This document shows positions 1 through 7,309 of a stretch of 22,487 bases of DNA, in pieces. Positions within the stretch are counted from its first letter, which is position 1. Each line of letters opens with the position of its first letter. The notes below the pieces were generated by a model that was not told the origin of the DNA, did not search any database, and was given only the letters and a program-made list of their open reading frames with translations. The position numbers and the translations under genes are program-made. Origin of the DNA: JBEIDK01 sp040383485 (lineage in GTDB: Bacteria; Bacteroidota; Bacteroidia; UBA4408); assembly GCA_040383485.1 (NCBI GenBank), contig JBEIDK010000040.1, forward strand, positions 1 through 22,487, in the 5' to 3' direction.

Positions 1-279
1 TTAAGAATATTAAAGCGGTGTGATAAAACTTTCGGTTCATTATTAGCCTTTGGATTAGCATTTAGTTTGGTGTTTCAAGGACTGATAAATATGGCAGTAG
101 CAACAAACTTATTTCCTGTAACTGGCCAGCCATTGCCATTGCTAAGTATGGGCGGAACAAGCATTTGGTTCACATCCATTTCAATTGGTATTATTTTGAG
201 TGTAAGCCGCGATTTAGAAAAAGAAAACACGGATGAAATGGCAGAATTTGAAAGTGATAAGGAGGTAGCAATTGCTTAA
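1..279 (+). CDS. ftsW: FtsW, C-terminal part (cut by window start)
   Basis: This is the last 92 codons of the SEDS-family septal peptidoglycan polymerase FtsW, an inner-membrane protein that joins lipid II into glycan strands at the division site. The frame is open from base 1, so the gene begins outside the window. The sequence NLFPVTGQPLPLLSMGGTS is the conserved SEDS C-terminal loop, followed by a last membrane segment (roughly SIWFTSISIGIILSVS) and a short acidic cytoplasmic tail. The order ftsW-murG-murC matches the dcw cluster. The stop overlaps the start of murG by 8 bases, which suggests translational coupling. Assignment to FtsW rather than RodA rests on the murG/murC context as well as the motif. 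Confidence 0.93.
   Translation, partial: LRILKRCDKTFGSLLAFGLAFSLVFQGLINMAVATNLFPVTGQPLPLLSMGGTSIWFTSISIGIILSVSRDLEKENTDEMAEFESDKEVAIA
259..266 (+). promoter_or_regulatory. Strong Shine-Dalgarno for murG
   Basis: The sequence AAGGAGGT ends 5 bases before a TTG codon at 272. Such a strong site is unusual in this window, where most genes have weak or A-rich leaders. It decides the TTG start of murG inside the end of ftsW. Confidence 0.75.
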
Positions 280-1372
280 AGTAATTATTTCTGGTGGTGG
301 CACTGGAGGACATATTTTTCCTGCTCTAGCTATAGCCAATGCTATTAAAGAGTTAAAACCTGACGCAGAATTTTTATTTGTTGGTGCAAATGGTAGAATG
401 GAAATGGAAAAAGTTCCTGCAGCTGGTTACAACATTAAAGGACTTGATATTGCTGGAATAAACAGAAGTAGTATTCTTAAAAATTTATCATTCCCATATA
501 AACTGTGGAAAAGTTTGAATGATGCAAAGCAAATTATAAAAGACTTTAAACCAGATGTAGCAATTGGTGTAGGAGGTTATGCCAGTGGGCCATTATTATG
601 GGCTGCGCAAAAGCAAAATATTACAACCGTTATTCAAGAACAAAATTCATATCCAGGAATCACTAATAAGTTATTATCCAAAAAAGTAGCCCAAATATTT
701 GTTGCCTACTCAGGACTAGAAAAATACTTTCCGAAAGAAAAAATTAAAATTACAGGCAATCCGGTAAGGGCTGATATTCTTAGCCTTGAAGGCAAGAGAG
801 AAATAGGAATAAAACATTTTAATATCGATGTAAATAAGAAGGTGGTATTTGTTACAGGCGGAAGTTTAGGAGCAAGAACCATTAATCAATCTATCAAAAA
901 TTGTTTGTATTTATTTAAGGAAAAAGATGTTCAATTGATTTGGCAGACAGGAAAACTATTTTTTACTGAGGCTACACAAGCTGCCAAAGAATTGAACTAT
1001 GATGGAGTGCAAGTTTTTGAGTTTGTAAAAGAAATGGATTTAGCTTATGCAGCTGCAGATGTAGTAGTATCAAGAGCAGGAGCAGGAGCAATTTCGGAGT
1101 TGTGCATTGTTGGTAAAGCAAGTATCCTAGTGCCATTGCCTACTGCTGCTGAAGATCATCAAACACATAATGCAATGAGCTTAGTAAATAAAAAAGCAGC
1201 GTTACTTGTTAAAGATACAGAGGCAAAAGAACAATTACCAATTAAAATTTTTGAATTATTAAATAACAATGAACTCCGAATTGAACTAGAGAAAAATGCT
1301 AAAGATTTAGCTTTACCGAAATCTGCTAAATCTATAGCTGAAGATATCATTAAATTAATAAACAAGAGTTGA
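272..1372 (+). CDS. murG: MurG, UDP-GlcNAc:undecaprenyl-PP-MurNAc-pentapeptide GlcNAc transferase
   Basis: MurG converts lipid I to lipid II on the inner face of the cytoplasmic membrane. It is a GT28 family GT-B enzyme. The protein opens with VIISGGGTGGHIFPALAIA, the N-terminal glycine-rich loop that binds lipid I. Further along are a GVGGYASGPLL segment, IQEQNSYPGITNK, the second-domain loop VTGGSLGARTIN and the UDP-GlcNAc-binding stretch RAGAGAISEL followed by PLPTAAEDHQTHNA. At 366 residues it has the usual family length. The start is TTG at 272, chosen because a perfect AAGGAGG site lies just upstream and the first residues (MLKVIISGGGTGGH) match the expected N-terminus. It overlaps ftsW by 8 bases and is followed after 44 bases by murC. 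Confidence 0.97.
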   Translation: MLKVIISGGGTGGHIFPALAIANAIKELKPDAEFLFVGANGRMEMEKVPAAGYNIKGLDIAGINRSSILKNLSFPYKLWKSLNDAKQIIKDFKPDVAIGVGGYASGPLLWAAQKQNITTVIQEQNSYPGITNKLLSKKVAQIFVAYSGLEKYFPKEKIKITGNPVRADILSLEGKREIGIKHFNIDVNKKVVFVTGGSLGARTINQSIKNCLYLFKEKDVQLIWQTGKLFFTEATQAAKELNYDGVQVFEFVKEMDLAYAAADVVVSRAGAGAISELCIVGKASILVPLPTAAEDHQTHNAMSLVNKKAALLVKDTEAKEQLPIKIFELLNNNELRIELEKNAKDLALPKSAKSIAEDIIKLINKS

Positions 1373-1416
1373 GAATTAGAAATATGCTGAGATTATAATA
1401 AAATAATATTGTCATT

Positions 1417-2781
1417 ATGGATTACGAAAATATTTATTTCTTAGGCATTGGCGGAATAGGGATGAGCGCCATTGCACGTTATTATAAGGCAAACGGAAAA
1501 AATGTTTCTGGCTACGACCGCACACCAACGCACCTTACTGATGAGTTGAGAAACGAAGGAATAAGAATTCATTTTGATGACAATGTATTGTCGATTGATC
1601 CTTTGGTTTTGAAAGACAAGGAAAAATCACTTGTAGTTTATACGCCAGCAATTCCATCAGACAATAAGGAATTAATTTACCTTCAGGAACATGGTTATGA
1701 AATGAAAAAACGAAGTGAGGTATTAGGTTTAATTACTGCTAATAATATTACTATGGCAGTTGCTGGCACGCATGGAAAAACGACTACCTCGACACTTTTA
1801 GCACATATATTAAAGTCTTCTGATTACAATTGCACTGCATTTTTAGGTGGGATTTCGACCAACTATAATACAAATCTTTTAATTGGTACACAAGGGGTGG
1901 TTGTTGAAGCTGATGAATATGACCGCTCATTCTTAACATTACATCCCGACCTTGCTATTGTAACATCAGTTGATGCTGACCATTTAGACATATATGGTTC
2001 ACATGAATTCATGAAAGAATCTTTCGAACTTTTTGTAAAAAAATTGAAAGATGTGAGTGTTCTAATTTCTAAACTAGGATTAGATTATAATATAAGAGAA
2101 AATGAAAATACTGCCGTTTATTTTTATTCATTACAAGACCATCAAGCCGATTTTTATGCTGAAAATTTAAGAATTGTTGCGGGTAAATACATATTCGATT
2201 TTAAAAGTTGTATTAAAGACATTGACAATATTGAACTAGGACTAGCAGGCTTGCATAATGTGGAGAATGCAGTTGCAGCAATAGCAGCAGCTCAAGCAAT
2301 GGAAATAAATAATGAAAAAATAAAAAATGCATGCGCCACCTTTAAAGGTGTAAAACGTAGGTTCGAAACTCATATTAATAATGATGATATAGTTTATATT
2401 GACGACTATGCGCATCATCCGGCAGAGCTTGCTGCTGCTATTGGAGCTGTAAAAAAGTTGTATCCTTCAAAAAAAATTACTGGCATTTTCCAACCACATC
2501 TTTTTAGCAGAACAAAAGATTTTGCTGATGACTTTGCTAAGAGTTTAGATATGTTAGACCAATGCATTTTACTTGACATATATCCTGCGCGCGAATTACC
2601 GATGGAAGGCGTTACATCAGAAATGCTTTTAGGAAAAATGACTATTGAGAATAAAAGAGTCACCTCAAAATATAATTTGATAAATGACTTTAAAAAAGAT
2701 GGAATTGAGGTTTTAATGACCCTTGGAGCAGGCGATATTGATACTTTAGTAGAACCATTAATAATGAAATTATTGAGTTAG
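1417..2781 (+). CDS. murC: MurC, UDP-N-acetylmuramate--L-alanine ligase
   Basis: MurC adds L-alanine to UDP-MurNAc using ATP, the first step of the peptide stem, in the cytoplasm. The N-terminal Rossmann part has FLGIGGIGMSAIARYY, the MurC form of the nucleotide-sugar binding loop. The central ATP-binding domain has the P-loop VAGTHGKTTTSTLLAHIL near residue 115, followed by EADEYDRSFL and SVDADHLDIYG. The C-terminal domain has DDYAHHPAELAAAIGA and FQPHLFSRTKDF, both typical of Mur ligases. The length of 454 residues is normal. It ends the recognisable dcw segment here. The next base stretch is a heptamer repeat tract rather than ftsQ. Confidence 0.97.
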   Translation: MDYENIYFLGIGGIGMSAIARYYKANGKNVSGYDRTPTHLTDELRNEGIRIHFDDNVLSIDPLVLKDKEKSLVVYTPAIPSDNKELIYLQEHGYEMKKRSEVLGLITANNITMAVAGTHGKTTTSTLLAHILKSSDYNCTAFLGGISTNYNTNLLIGTQGVVVEADEYDRSFLTLHPDLAIVTSVDADHLDIYGSHEFMKESFELFVKKLKDVSVLISKLGLDYNIRENENTAVYFYSLQDHQADFYAENLRIVAGKYIFDFKSCIKDIDNIELGLAGLHNVENAVAAIAAAQAMEINNEKIKNACATFKGVKRRFETHINNDDIVYIDDYAHHPAELAAAIGAVKKLYPSKKITGIFQPHLFSRTKDFADDFAKSLDMLDQCILLDIYPARELPMEGVTSEMLLGKMTIENKRVTSKYNLINDFKKDGIEVLMTLGAGDIDTLVEPLIMKLLS

Positions 2782-2788
2782 GCATTAG

Positions 2789-3089
<301 letters not shown>

Positions 3090-3098
3090 ATTTAGCGC

Positions 3099-3123
3099 GT
3101 CATTGCGACGAAGGAAGCAATCT
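3099..3123. repeat. REP-like hairpin (GTCATT...AATCT)
   Basis: A 25-base element opens with GTCATTGCGACG and closes with GGAAGCAATCT. The arms ATTGC and GCAAT pair. The bracket GTCATT...AATCT recurs, in the other orientation, at 3246, 5308 and 6023, which marks it as one member of a dispersed family. Confidence 0.65.
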
Positions 3124-3194
3124 AAAAAAAGTAAAAATGGCATATAAAAGCAAGATTTTATGGCAAGATTTTAAAGTGTACTTTAAATATTTTT

Positions 3195-3232
3195 AAGAAA
3201 AAATGTTGATATATGCGAAGTAAGCTGGGCGA
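3195..3232 (+). repeat. 38-bp scar of an MNT/HEPN gene junction
   Basis: These 38 bases are identical to 5643-5680, which spans the end of the second MNT gene (encoding KEKMLIYAK then stop) and the start of its HEPN partner (encoding MRSKLGD). Identity stops at both ends, so no gene remains here. It is most simply a leftover from a further copy of the second pair, or of a close relative, that was mostly deleted. Confidence 0.85.
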
Positions 3233-3245
3233 ACAATACAAATTG

Positions 3246-3270
3246 AGATTCCTGCCTGCGCAGGAATGAC
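3246..3270. repeat. REP-like hairpin (AGATT...AATGAC)
   Basis: A perfect 8-base stem, ATTCCTGC with GCAGGAAT, encloses a CTGC loop at 3248-3267. It is bracketed by AG and GAC, so on the minus strand it reads GTCATT...AATCT like the element at 3099. It lies 64 bases before the first MNT gene. Confidence 0.7.
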
Positions 3271-3334
3271 AACTGAAAAAATAAGAATAAAACCACTTTG
3301 AACTTTACATTTTAAATTTTGAACTAATTAAAAA

Positions 3335-3637
3335 ATGAACCAATTAATAGAATCAAACCTTACCGAAATCAAATCATTGCTTGCAAAGTATGATATTGAT
3401 GAGGCGTACCTTTTTGGGAGTGCCACTTCGGATAAGTTTACTGATGCTAGTGATGTTGATTTTTTAATCAGGTTCAAAACAGGAATTGATTATGTTCAAT
3501 ACTCGGACAACTATTTTGCATTGTTGTATGCCATGCAAGATTTATTGAAAAGAGAAGTTGATTTAGTAGCTGAAGAAACGCTTTCGAATCCTTATTTGAT
3601 TGCAAGTATTAATAAAAGTAAGATTAAGTTGATATGA
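3335..3637 (+). CDS. mntA: MNT-family nucleotidyltransferase antitoxin, pair 1
   Basis: This is a 100-residue minimal nucleotidyltransferase of the MntA type. In characterised MntA/HepT systems the MNT protein silences its HEPN RNase partner by adding AMP to a tyrosine. The catalytic signature is visible as FGS at 27-29, then D40 and D42 in SDVDF, with a third acidic residue, D76, in REVDLV. The length is typical. The stop codon overlaps the start of the HEPN gene by four bases (ATGA), which implies tight coupling. The first 50 or so codons and about 46 bases of leader are duplicated at 3968-4146. Function as antitoxin is inferred from family and context. The gene symbol follows the family and is not certain. 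Confidence 0.85.
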   Translation: MNQLIESNLTEIKSLLAKYDIDEAYLFGSATSDKFTDASDVDFLIRFKTGIDYVQYSDNYFALLYAMQDLLKREVDLVAEETLSNPYLIASINKSKIKLI

Positions 3638-3969
3638 TTTCGGAAGAAGAAAAAAAGCTATTAACTGATATACAAGTTGCAATAAATTCTATTGACGAGC
3701 ATCTAGATTTTAAAAAGGATTTCAATATTTATATCAAAAGCAAAACGAAACAAAGAGCAGTTGAAAGAGAACTAGAAATAATTGGCGAAGCAATGAATAA
3801 ACTTTTAAAAATAAATCCAGAAACACAAATTTCTTATGCCAAACTAATGGTTGATTTGAGAAATAAAGTTATTCATTCTTATGACAATGTAAACCATACA
3901 ATCATTTGGAAAATAATAAATAAGGATATTCCTATCCTAAAAACAGAAGTAGAAAATTTATTAAACTAA
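3634..3969 (+). CDS. hepT: HEPN-family (HepT/DUF86) toxin, pair 1
   Basis: This 111-residue helical protein belongs to the HepT-like HEPN family, whose characterised members are RNases. The active-site motif RX4HXY is present as RNKVIHSY at residues 76-83, with R76, H81 and Y83. Y83 is the equivalent of the tyrosine that MntA AMPylates in studied systems. The upstream stretch ERELEIIGEAMNKLLK is the conserved family helix. It overlaps the MNT gene by four bases. Only about a quarter of its residues match the HEPN protein at 5661, so the two pairs are not recent duplicates. Toxicity is inferred from the family. Confidence 0.85.
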   Translation: MISEEEKKLLTDIQVAINSIDEHLDFKKDFNIYIKSKTKQRAVERELEIIGEAMNKLLKINPETQISYAKLMVDLRNKVIHSYDNVNHTIIWKIINKDIPILKTEVENLLN

Positions 3970-4013
3970 AACCATTTTGAACTTTACATTTTAAACTTTG
4001 AATTAATTAAAAA

Positions 4014-4172
4014 ATGAACCAATTAATAGAATCAAACCTTACCGAAATAAAATCATTGCTTACTATGTATGATATTGATGAGGCTTACCTTTTTGGTAGT
4101 GCTACTTCGGATAAGTTTGCTGATACAAGTGATGTTGATTTTTTTAATAAAAACTATATTACTAAATACTAA
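4014..4172 (+). pseudogene. Truncated duplicate of the pair-1 MNT gene
   Basis: A region from about 3968 to 4146 repeats 3289-3467 with few differences, covering the leader, the ATG and about 43 codons through FGS and SDVDF. A run of six T bases in the intact gene is seven here, which shifts the frame. Homology ends within a few bases, and the reading frame closes after 52 codons inside the start of heptamer array B. The third acidic residue and the C-terminal half are missing, and no HEPN gene follows. It should not encode an active enzyme. The 347 bases between the HEPN gene and the DUF1016 gene hold only this remnant and array B. Confidence 0.9.
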
Positions 4173-4293
4173 CAACTAAACACTAACAACTAAATAGTAA
4201 CAACTAAATACTAACAACTAAATACTAACAACTAAATACTAACAACTAAATACTAACAACTAAATACTAACAACTAAATACCAACAACTAAAC
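4161..4293. repeat. Heptamer tandem array B, 19 units, inverted to array A
   Basis: Nineteen heptamers follow in strict register, mostly alternating ACTAAAT and ACTAACA, giving a 14-base higher-order period. ACTAACA is the exact reverse complement of TGTTAGT, the main unit of the left part of array A. Arrays A and B therefore face each other and enclose MNT/HEPN pair 1 and the MNT remnant. The array ends 23 bases before the DUF1016 start codon. Confidence 0.95.
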
Positions 4294-4316
4294 TCTATGA
4301 CAAATCGAAATAAATA

Positions 4317-5294
4317 ATGGACAGACGATTTTCTGACATAATTCAACTTATAAAACAAGCACGGGCAAATGCAGTAAGAGCCGTAAATTCGGAGCTTATC
4401 AGCCTCTATTTGAATATTGGGGAATATGTGAGCCGAAAGATTGAAGCATCAGAATGGGGCGACTCTGTAGTGAATGAATTAGCAAGACATATACAGCAAA
4501 ATGAACCAGATATAAAAGGTTTCTCCGATAAAAATATTTGGCGAATGAAGCAGTTTTATGAAACTTATAAAGATTTTCCAAAACTCTCACCACTGGTGAG
4601 AGAAATTAGTTGGACACACAATTTAGCTATCTTTTCAAGATGTAAATCGATTGAAGAAAAAGAATATTATATAAAACTTGTAATTCAAGAGAAGTATAGC
4701 AAGAGAGAACTTGATAGGCAAATATCCGCAAGTCATTTTGAGCGTGCAATGATTGGTAGTTCAAAACTCTCAACAGTGTTGAGAGAAAGCAATAAGGATA
4801 TCACAAACACATTCAAAGACAGCTATGTGTTTGAATTTTTAAACCTTTCGGAACAGCACAGCGAAAGTGAATTACAACACGGATTAATAAGCCAAATGAA
4901 AAAATTTATACTTGAACTTGGTAAAGATTTGCTGTTTATAGGTGATGAATACAAATTGCAAGTTGGGAGCAGCGATTTTTATATTGACCTACTTTTTTAT
5001 CACCGTGGCCTGCAATGCTTGGTAGCGTTTGAACTAAAAACTGAAAAGTTTAAACCCGAACATTTGGGTCAACTTAATTTTTATTTAGAAGCCTTAGACC
5101 GTGATGTAAAGAAACCGAATGAAAATCCAAGCATTGGAGTTTTATTGTGCAAAGACAAGGACAATGAAGTTGTTGAATATGCACTCGGCAGAACCCTTTC
5201 ACCAACAATGGTTTCTGAGTACCAAATACAACTGCCTGACAAGAAATTATTAAAACAAAAACTGCACGAATTGTTTAATAATAGTGTCGATTAG
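4317..5294 (+). CDS. DUF1016/YhcG-family PD-(D/E)XK nuclease
   Basis: This 325-residue protein has the two-part layout of the DUF1016 (YhcG) family. Residues 1 to about 150 are an N-terminal helical, probably DNA-binding domain, with GEYVSRKIEASEWGDSVV, FSDKNIWRMKQFYETY and ISWTHNLAIFSRCK. Residues from about 165 form a PD-(D/E)XK nuclease domain. The catalytic pattern is D224 in FYIDLLFYHR, then E239 and K241 in VAFELKTEKFKPEHLGQ, with Q252 as the usual downstream helix residue. The family is common in variable genomic islands and is often found near restriction or toxin-antitoxin genes, but its target is not established. The coding sequence contains two matching hairpins at 4584 and 4767. 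Confidence 0.9.
   Translation: MDRRFSDIIQLIKQARANAVRAVNSELISLYLNIGEYVSRKIEASEWGDSVVNELARHIQQNEPDIKGFSDKNIWRMKQFYETYKDFPKLSPLVREISWTHNLAIFSRCKSIEEKEYYIKLVIQEKYSKRELDRQISASHFERAMIGSSKLSTVLRESNKDITNTFKDSYVFEFLNLSEQHSESELQHGLISQMKKFILELGKDLLFIGDEYKLQVGSSDFYIDLLFYHRGLQCLVAFELKTEKFKPEHLGQLNFYLEALDRDVKKPNENPSIGVLLCKDKDNEVVEYALGRTLSPTMVSEYQIQLPDKKLLKQKLHELFNNSVD
4584..4602. repeat. Coding hairpin 1 in the DUF1016 gene
   Basis: CTCTCACC and GGTGAGAG form a perfect 8-base stem around an ACT loop. It lies in codons for KLSPLVRE, at about residues 89-96. Confidence 0.75.
4767..4785. repeat. Coding hairpin 2 in the DUF1016 gene
   Basis: CTCTCAAC and GTTGAGAG form a perfect 8-base stem around an AGT loop. 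It has the same size and flanks as the hairpin at 4584, with one changed base pair that keeps pairing. It encodes KLSTVLRE, at about residues 150-157. Confidence 0.75.
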
Positions 5295-5307
5295 AATAAT
5301 AAAATTA

Positions 5308-5333
5308 AGATTGAGGAACAAGCCCGCAATGAC
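5308..5333. repeat. Degenerate REP-like element
   Basis: The sequence runs from AGATTGAGGAAC to CCCGCAATGAC. It matches the element at 6023 in 24 of 26 positions, but its stem has a mismatch. It lies 14 bases after the DUF1016 stop. Confidence 0.65.
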
Positions 5334-5380
5334 ATATAAAAAACTATATACCAAATACTATGAATTAAACACGAATAAAA

Positions 5381-5671
5381 ATGCTTAACACACAAGAAAT
5401 AAACAAACTAAACAATTACTTTAAAACGCAACCTGTGTTTAAGGCATTTGTGTTTGGTTCTTATGCACGAAATGAAAATGATAGCGAAAGCGATTTAGAT
5501 TTAATAGTAGAGTTAGATTACAGTAAACCTATTGGATTGAAGTTTATTAAAATGAAATTAGAGTTGGAAAAATTGATGCATAAAAAAGTGGATTTGGTTT
5601 CGGAAAATTCTGTATCAAAGTACATTAAACCATTCATTGAAAAAGAAAAAATGTTGATATATGCGAAGTAA
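5381..5671 (+). CDS. mntA: MNT-family nucleotidyltransferase antitoxin, pair 2
   Basis: This 96-residue minimal nucleotidyltransferase has FGSYARNENDSESDLDLIV near residues 25-43. That supplies the GS pair and the two acidic residues of the GSX10DXD signature. A third aspartate sits in HKKVDLVSE. By family it would AMPylate and silence the HEPN toxin encoded next. It overlaps that gene by 11 bases. It is clearly different from the pair-1 MNT protein, so the window has two separate systems. The sequence at its 3' end is copied as a 38-bp scar at 3195. Function is inferred from the family and the gene pairing. Confidence 0.87.
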   Translation: MLNTQEINKLNNYFKTQPVFKAFVFGSYARNENDSESDLDLIVELDYSKPIGLKFIKMKLELEKLMHKKVDLVSENSVSKYIKPFIEKEKMLIYAK

Positions 5672-6017
5672 GCTGGGCGACATAGCAAGACTAAAGCATA
5701 TTTTAGATACAATAGTTGAAATAGAAAACTATCTTTTGAATAATAATTTTGATGAGTTTCTTGGCAATTCAATGATGCGTTTTGCCTGTGTAAAACAAAT
5801 GGAAATTATTGGCGAAGCAGCAAATCATATTTCAAAAGATTTTAGAAATAAGTTTTCTGAAATTGAATGGGAGCAAATAGTAGGAATGAGAAATGTTTTT
5901 GGACACGAATATTTTGGAATTGATGCACAACTTATTTGGGACATTATTAAAGCAGACTTACCAACTCTGAAAGAAACAATTATTAAAATAATTGACGAAC
6001 AAAATAATATTAATTGA
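5661..6017 (+). CDS. hepT: HEPN-family (HepT/DUF86) toxin, pair 2
   Basis: This 118-residue protein is a HepT-like HEPN RNase. The RX4HXY motif is RNVFGHEY at residues 77-84, with R77, H82 and Y84. It is preceded by the family helix KQMEIIGEAANHIS and followed by DAQLIWDIIKADLPTL. It overlaps the MNT gene by 11 bases. A REP-like hairpin starts 6 bases after its stop and may serve as a 3' end. Toxic RNase activity and control by AMP addition to Y84 are inferred from studied MntA/HepT pairs. Confidence 0.87.
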   Translation: MRSKLGDIARLKHILDTIVEIENYLLNNNFDEFLGNSMMRFACVKQMEIIGEAANHISKDFRNKFSEIEWEQIVGMRNVFGHEYFGIDAQLIWDIIKADLPTLKETIIKIIDEQNNIN

Positions 6018-6022
6018 AATTA

Positions 6023-6048
6023 AGATTGCGGAACAAGTCCGCAATGAC
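6023..6048. repeat. REP-like hairpin after HEPN pair 2
   Basis: A perfect 8-base stem, ATTGCGGA with TCCGCAAT, encloses an ACAAG loop at 6025-6045. The flanks AG and GAC complete the family bracket. It starts 6 bases after the HEPN stop. A terminator role is possible, but there is no clear T tract. Confidence 0.7.
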
Positions 6049-6115
6049 AATAAAAAACAAAATACTATATACAAAAACGAAGCACTAAAATCTATCTACT
6101 AAATACTTAAATAGA

Positions 6116-7309
6116 ATGAGAATAGAACCCAAAACAATCATCCGTTTCACGCTTGAATATTTCGATATTATTCGTGATATGTTTGACGCACATGTTGCCG
6201 AAGGTTTATTGAAACAAGAGCATTTGGCAGAAATATTCTTGAAACACAACCGGAATATTGAAACACAAATGTTGGAGTATAAACTGATGCGACGCATAGG
6301 TAATGACTTTGATTTACGCTCTGAGTACTTGAACTTTCTAAAATTTATATTAGAAGAATTCCGTCCATTATTGCCGGAGCATATCGAGAAATATAATTAT
6401 TCAATTACTGAGTTATTCCGAAAAATTAAGGATGAAATTTTTGGTGATAAAGATGTTTTGGATAGCCGGGTGAAAAATATTTCGAACGAAATTCGCGAGT
6501 TTGTAACAGCAGTAGAACACAATACTATTAGTCTTTTAGAACAAACTCGTGCTTTAAAAGCCAACTTAGAGAAAGTTGATTACCGCGAAAAAGTGCAGCG
6601 CGCTTCGTTTTGGATTGACTACTACATATTACCTTTAAATAGAATTTTGGATGTAACACACAACGAAAGTGTGATTAGTAAATTATATAACATTTCGGAA
6701 TTTGTAAACAATAAACGATTGAATTTTTATGATGAAAACATTCGTCAATCATTCGAATCGCTTTATTTTCAATTGATACAAACCAACGATGACCTGCTCA
6801 AACAATCGCGAATACTTACTAATGAATTATTGCCTTTAATTGAACGCATCAGAACAGAAAGTACCATTCTTACAGGCTTTATAACCTTCTTGCGCAATCC
6901 ATACAAAACGCCTGTTCCTAAAATGTTCAAGCGTAAAAACAACATGGTGCTTAGTTCAAATGCAGCGTTAAATGCAAAAGCATTTATGGAACAATTTGCA
7001 AAAGACGATACCATTTATGTCGAAGATTTAATTGATAACAACGATAAATGGATTTTCGACATCGATTATTTCAAAGGAAAATTGCGCGAACAGCTACCTG
7101 TAAATAATTTCTTTGATTGGGCTGCAACCACACTTGAAAAGGAATATACAGCAATTGAATCGGATAAACTTTTTGCGCTTACAACACTTTTGTTTGAAGA
7201 AGATTTGCAATTAGAGTTTGACGAAAAAAAGAAAAACAAAAAAATAAAAACAGACGAATACACATTAAAAGTACCAAATATAACAGTAAGTAATTATGGA
7301 ATATTCTAA
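6116..7309 (+). CDS. Putative MukF/MksF/JetA-like kleisin subunit
   Basis: This 397-residue protein has no catalytic motif that I recognise. It is rich in helices, with a likely winged-helix N-terminus (residues 1-90), a long helical or coiled-coil middle (about 90-260) that includes FVTAVEHNTISLLEQTRALK, and a charged C-terminus. It overlaps by 14 bases a 174-residue acidic protein. A long helical protein followed by a short winged-helix-like one is the gene order of MukF-MukE-like subunits in Mks and Wadjet (jetA-jetB) condensins. The match is by architecture and gene order, not by a decisive motif. An SMC-like ATPase gene would be expected next but is absent. Other helical scaffold proteins remain possible. 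Confidence 0.5.
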   Translation: MRIEPKTIIRFTLEYFDIIRDMFDAHVAEGLLKQEHLAEIFLKHNRNIETQMLEYKLMRRIGNDFDLRSEYLNFLKFILEEFRPLLPEHIEKYNYSITELFRKIKDEIFGDKDVLDSRVKNISNEIREFVTAVEHNTISLLEQTRALKANLEKVDYREKVQRASFWIDYYILPLNRILDVTHNESVISKLYNISEFVNNKRLNFYDENIRQSFESLYFQLIQTNDDLLKQSRILTNELLPLIERIRTESTILTGFITFLRNPYKTPVPKMFKRKNNMVLSSNAALNAKAFMEQFAKDDTIYVEDLIDNNDKWIFDIDYFKGKLREQLPVNNFFDWAATTLEKEYTAIESDKLFALTTLLFEEDLQLEFDEKKKNKKIKTDEYTLKVPNITVSNYGIF

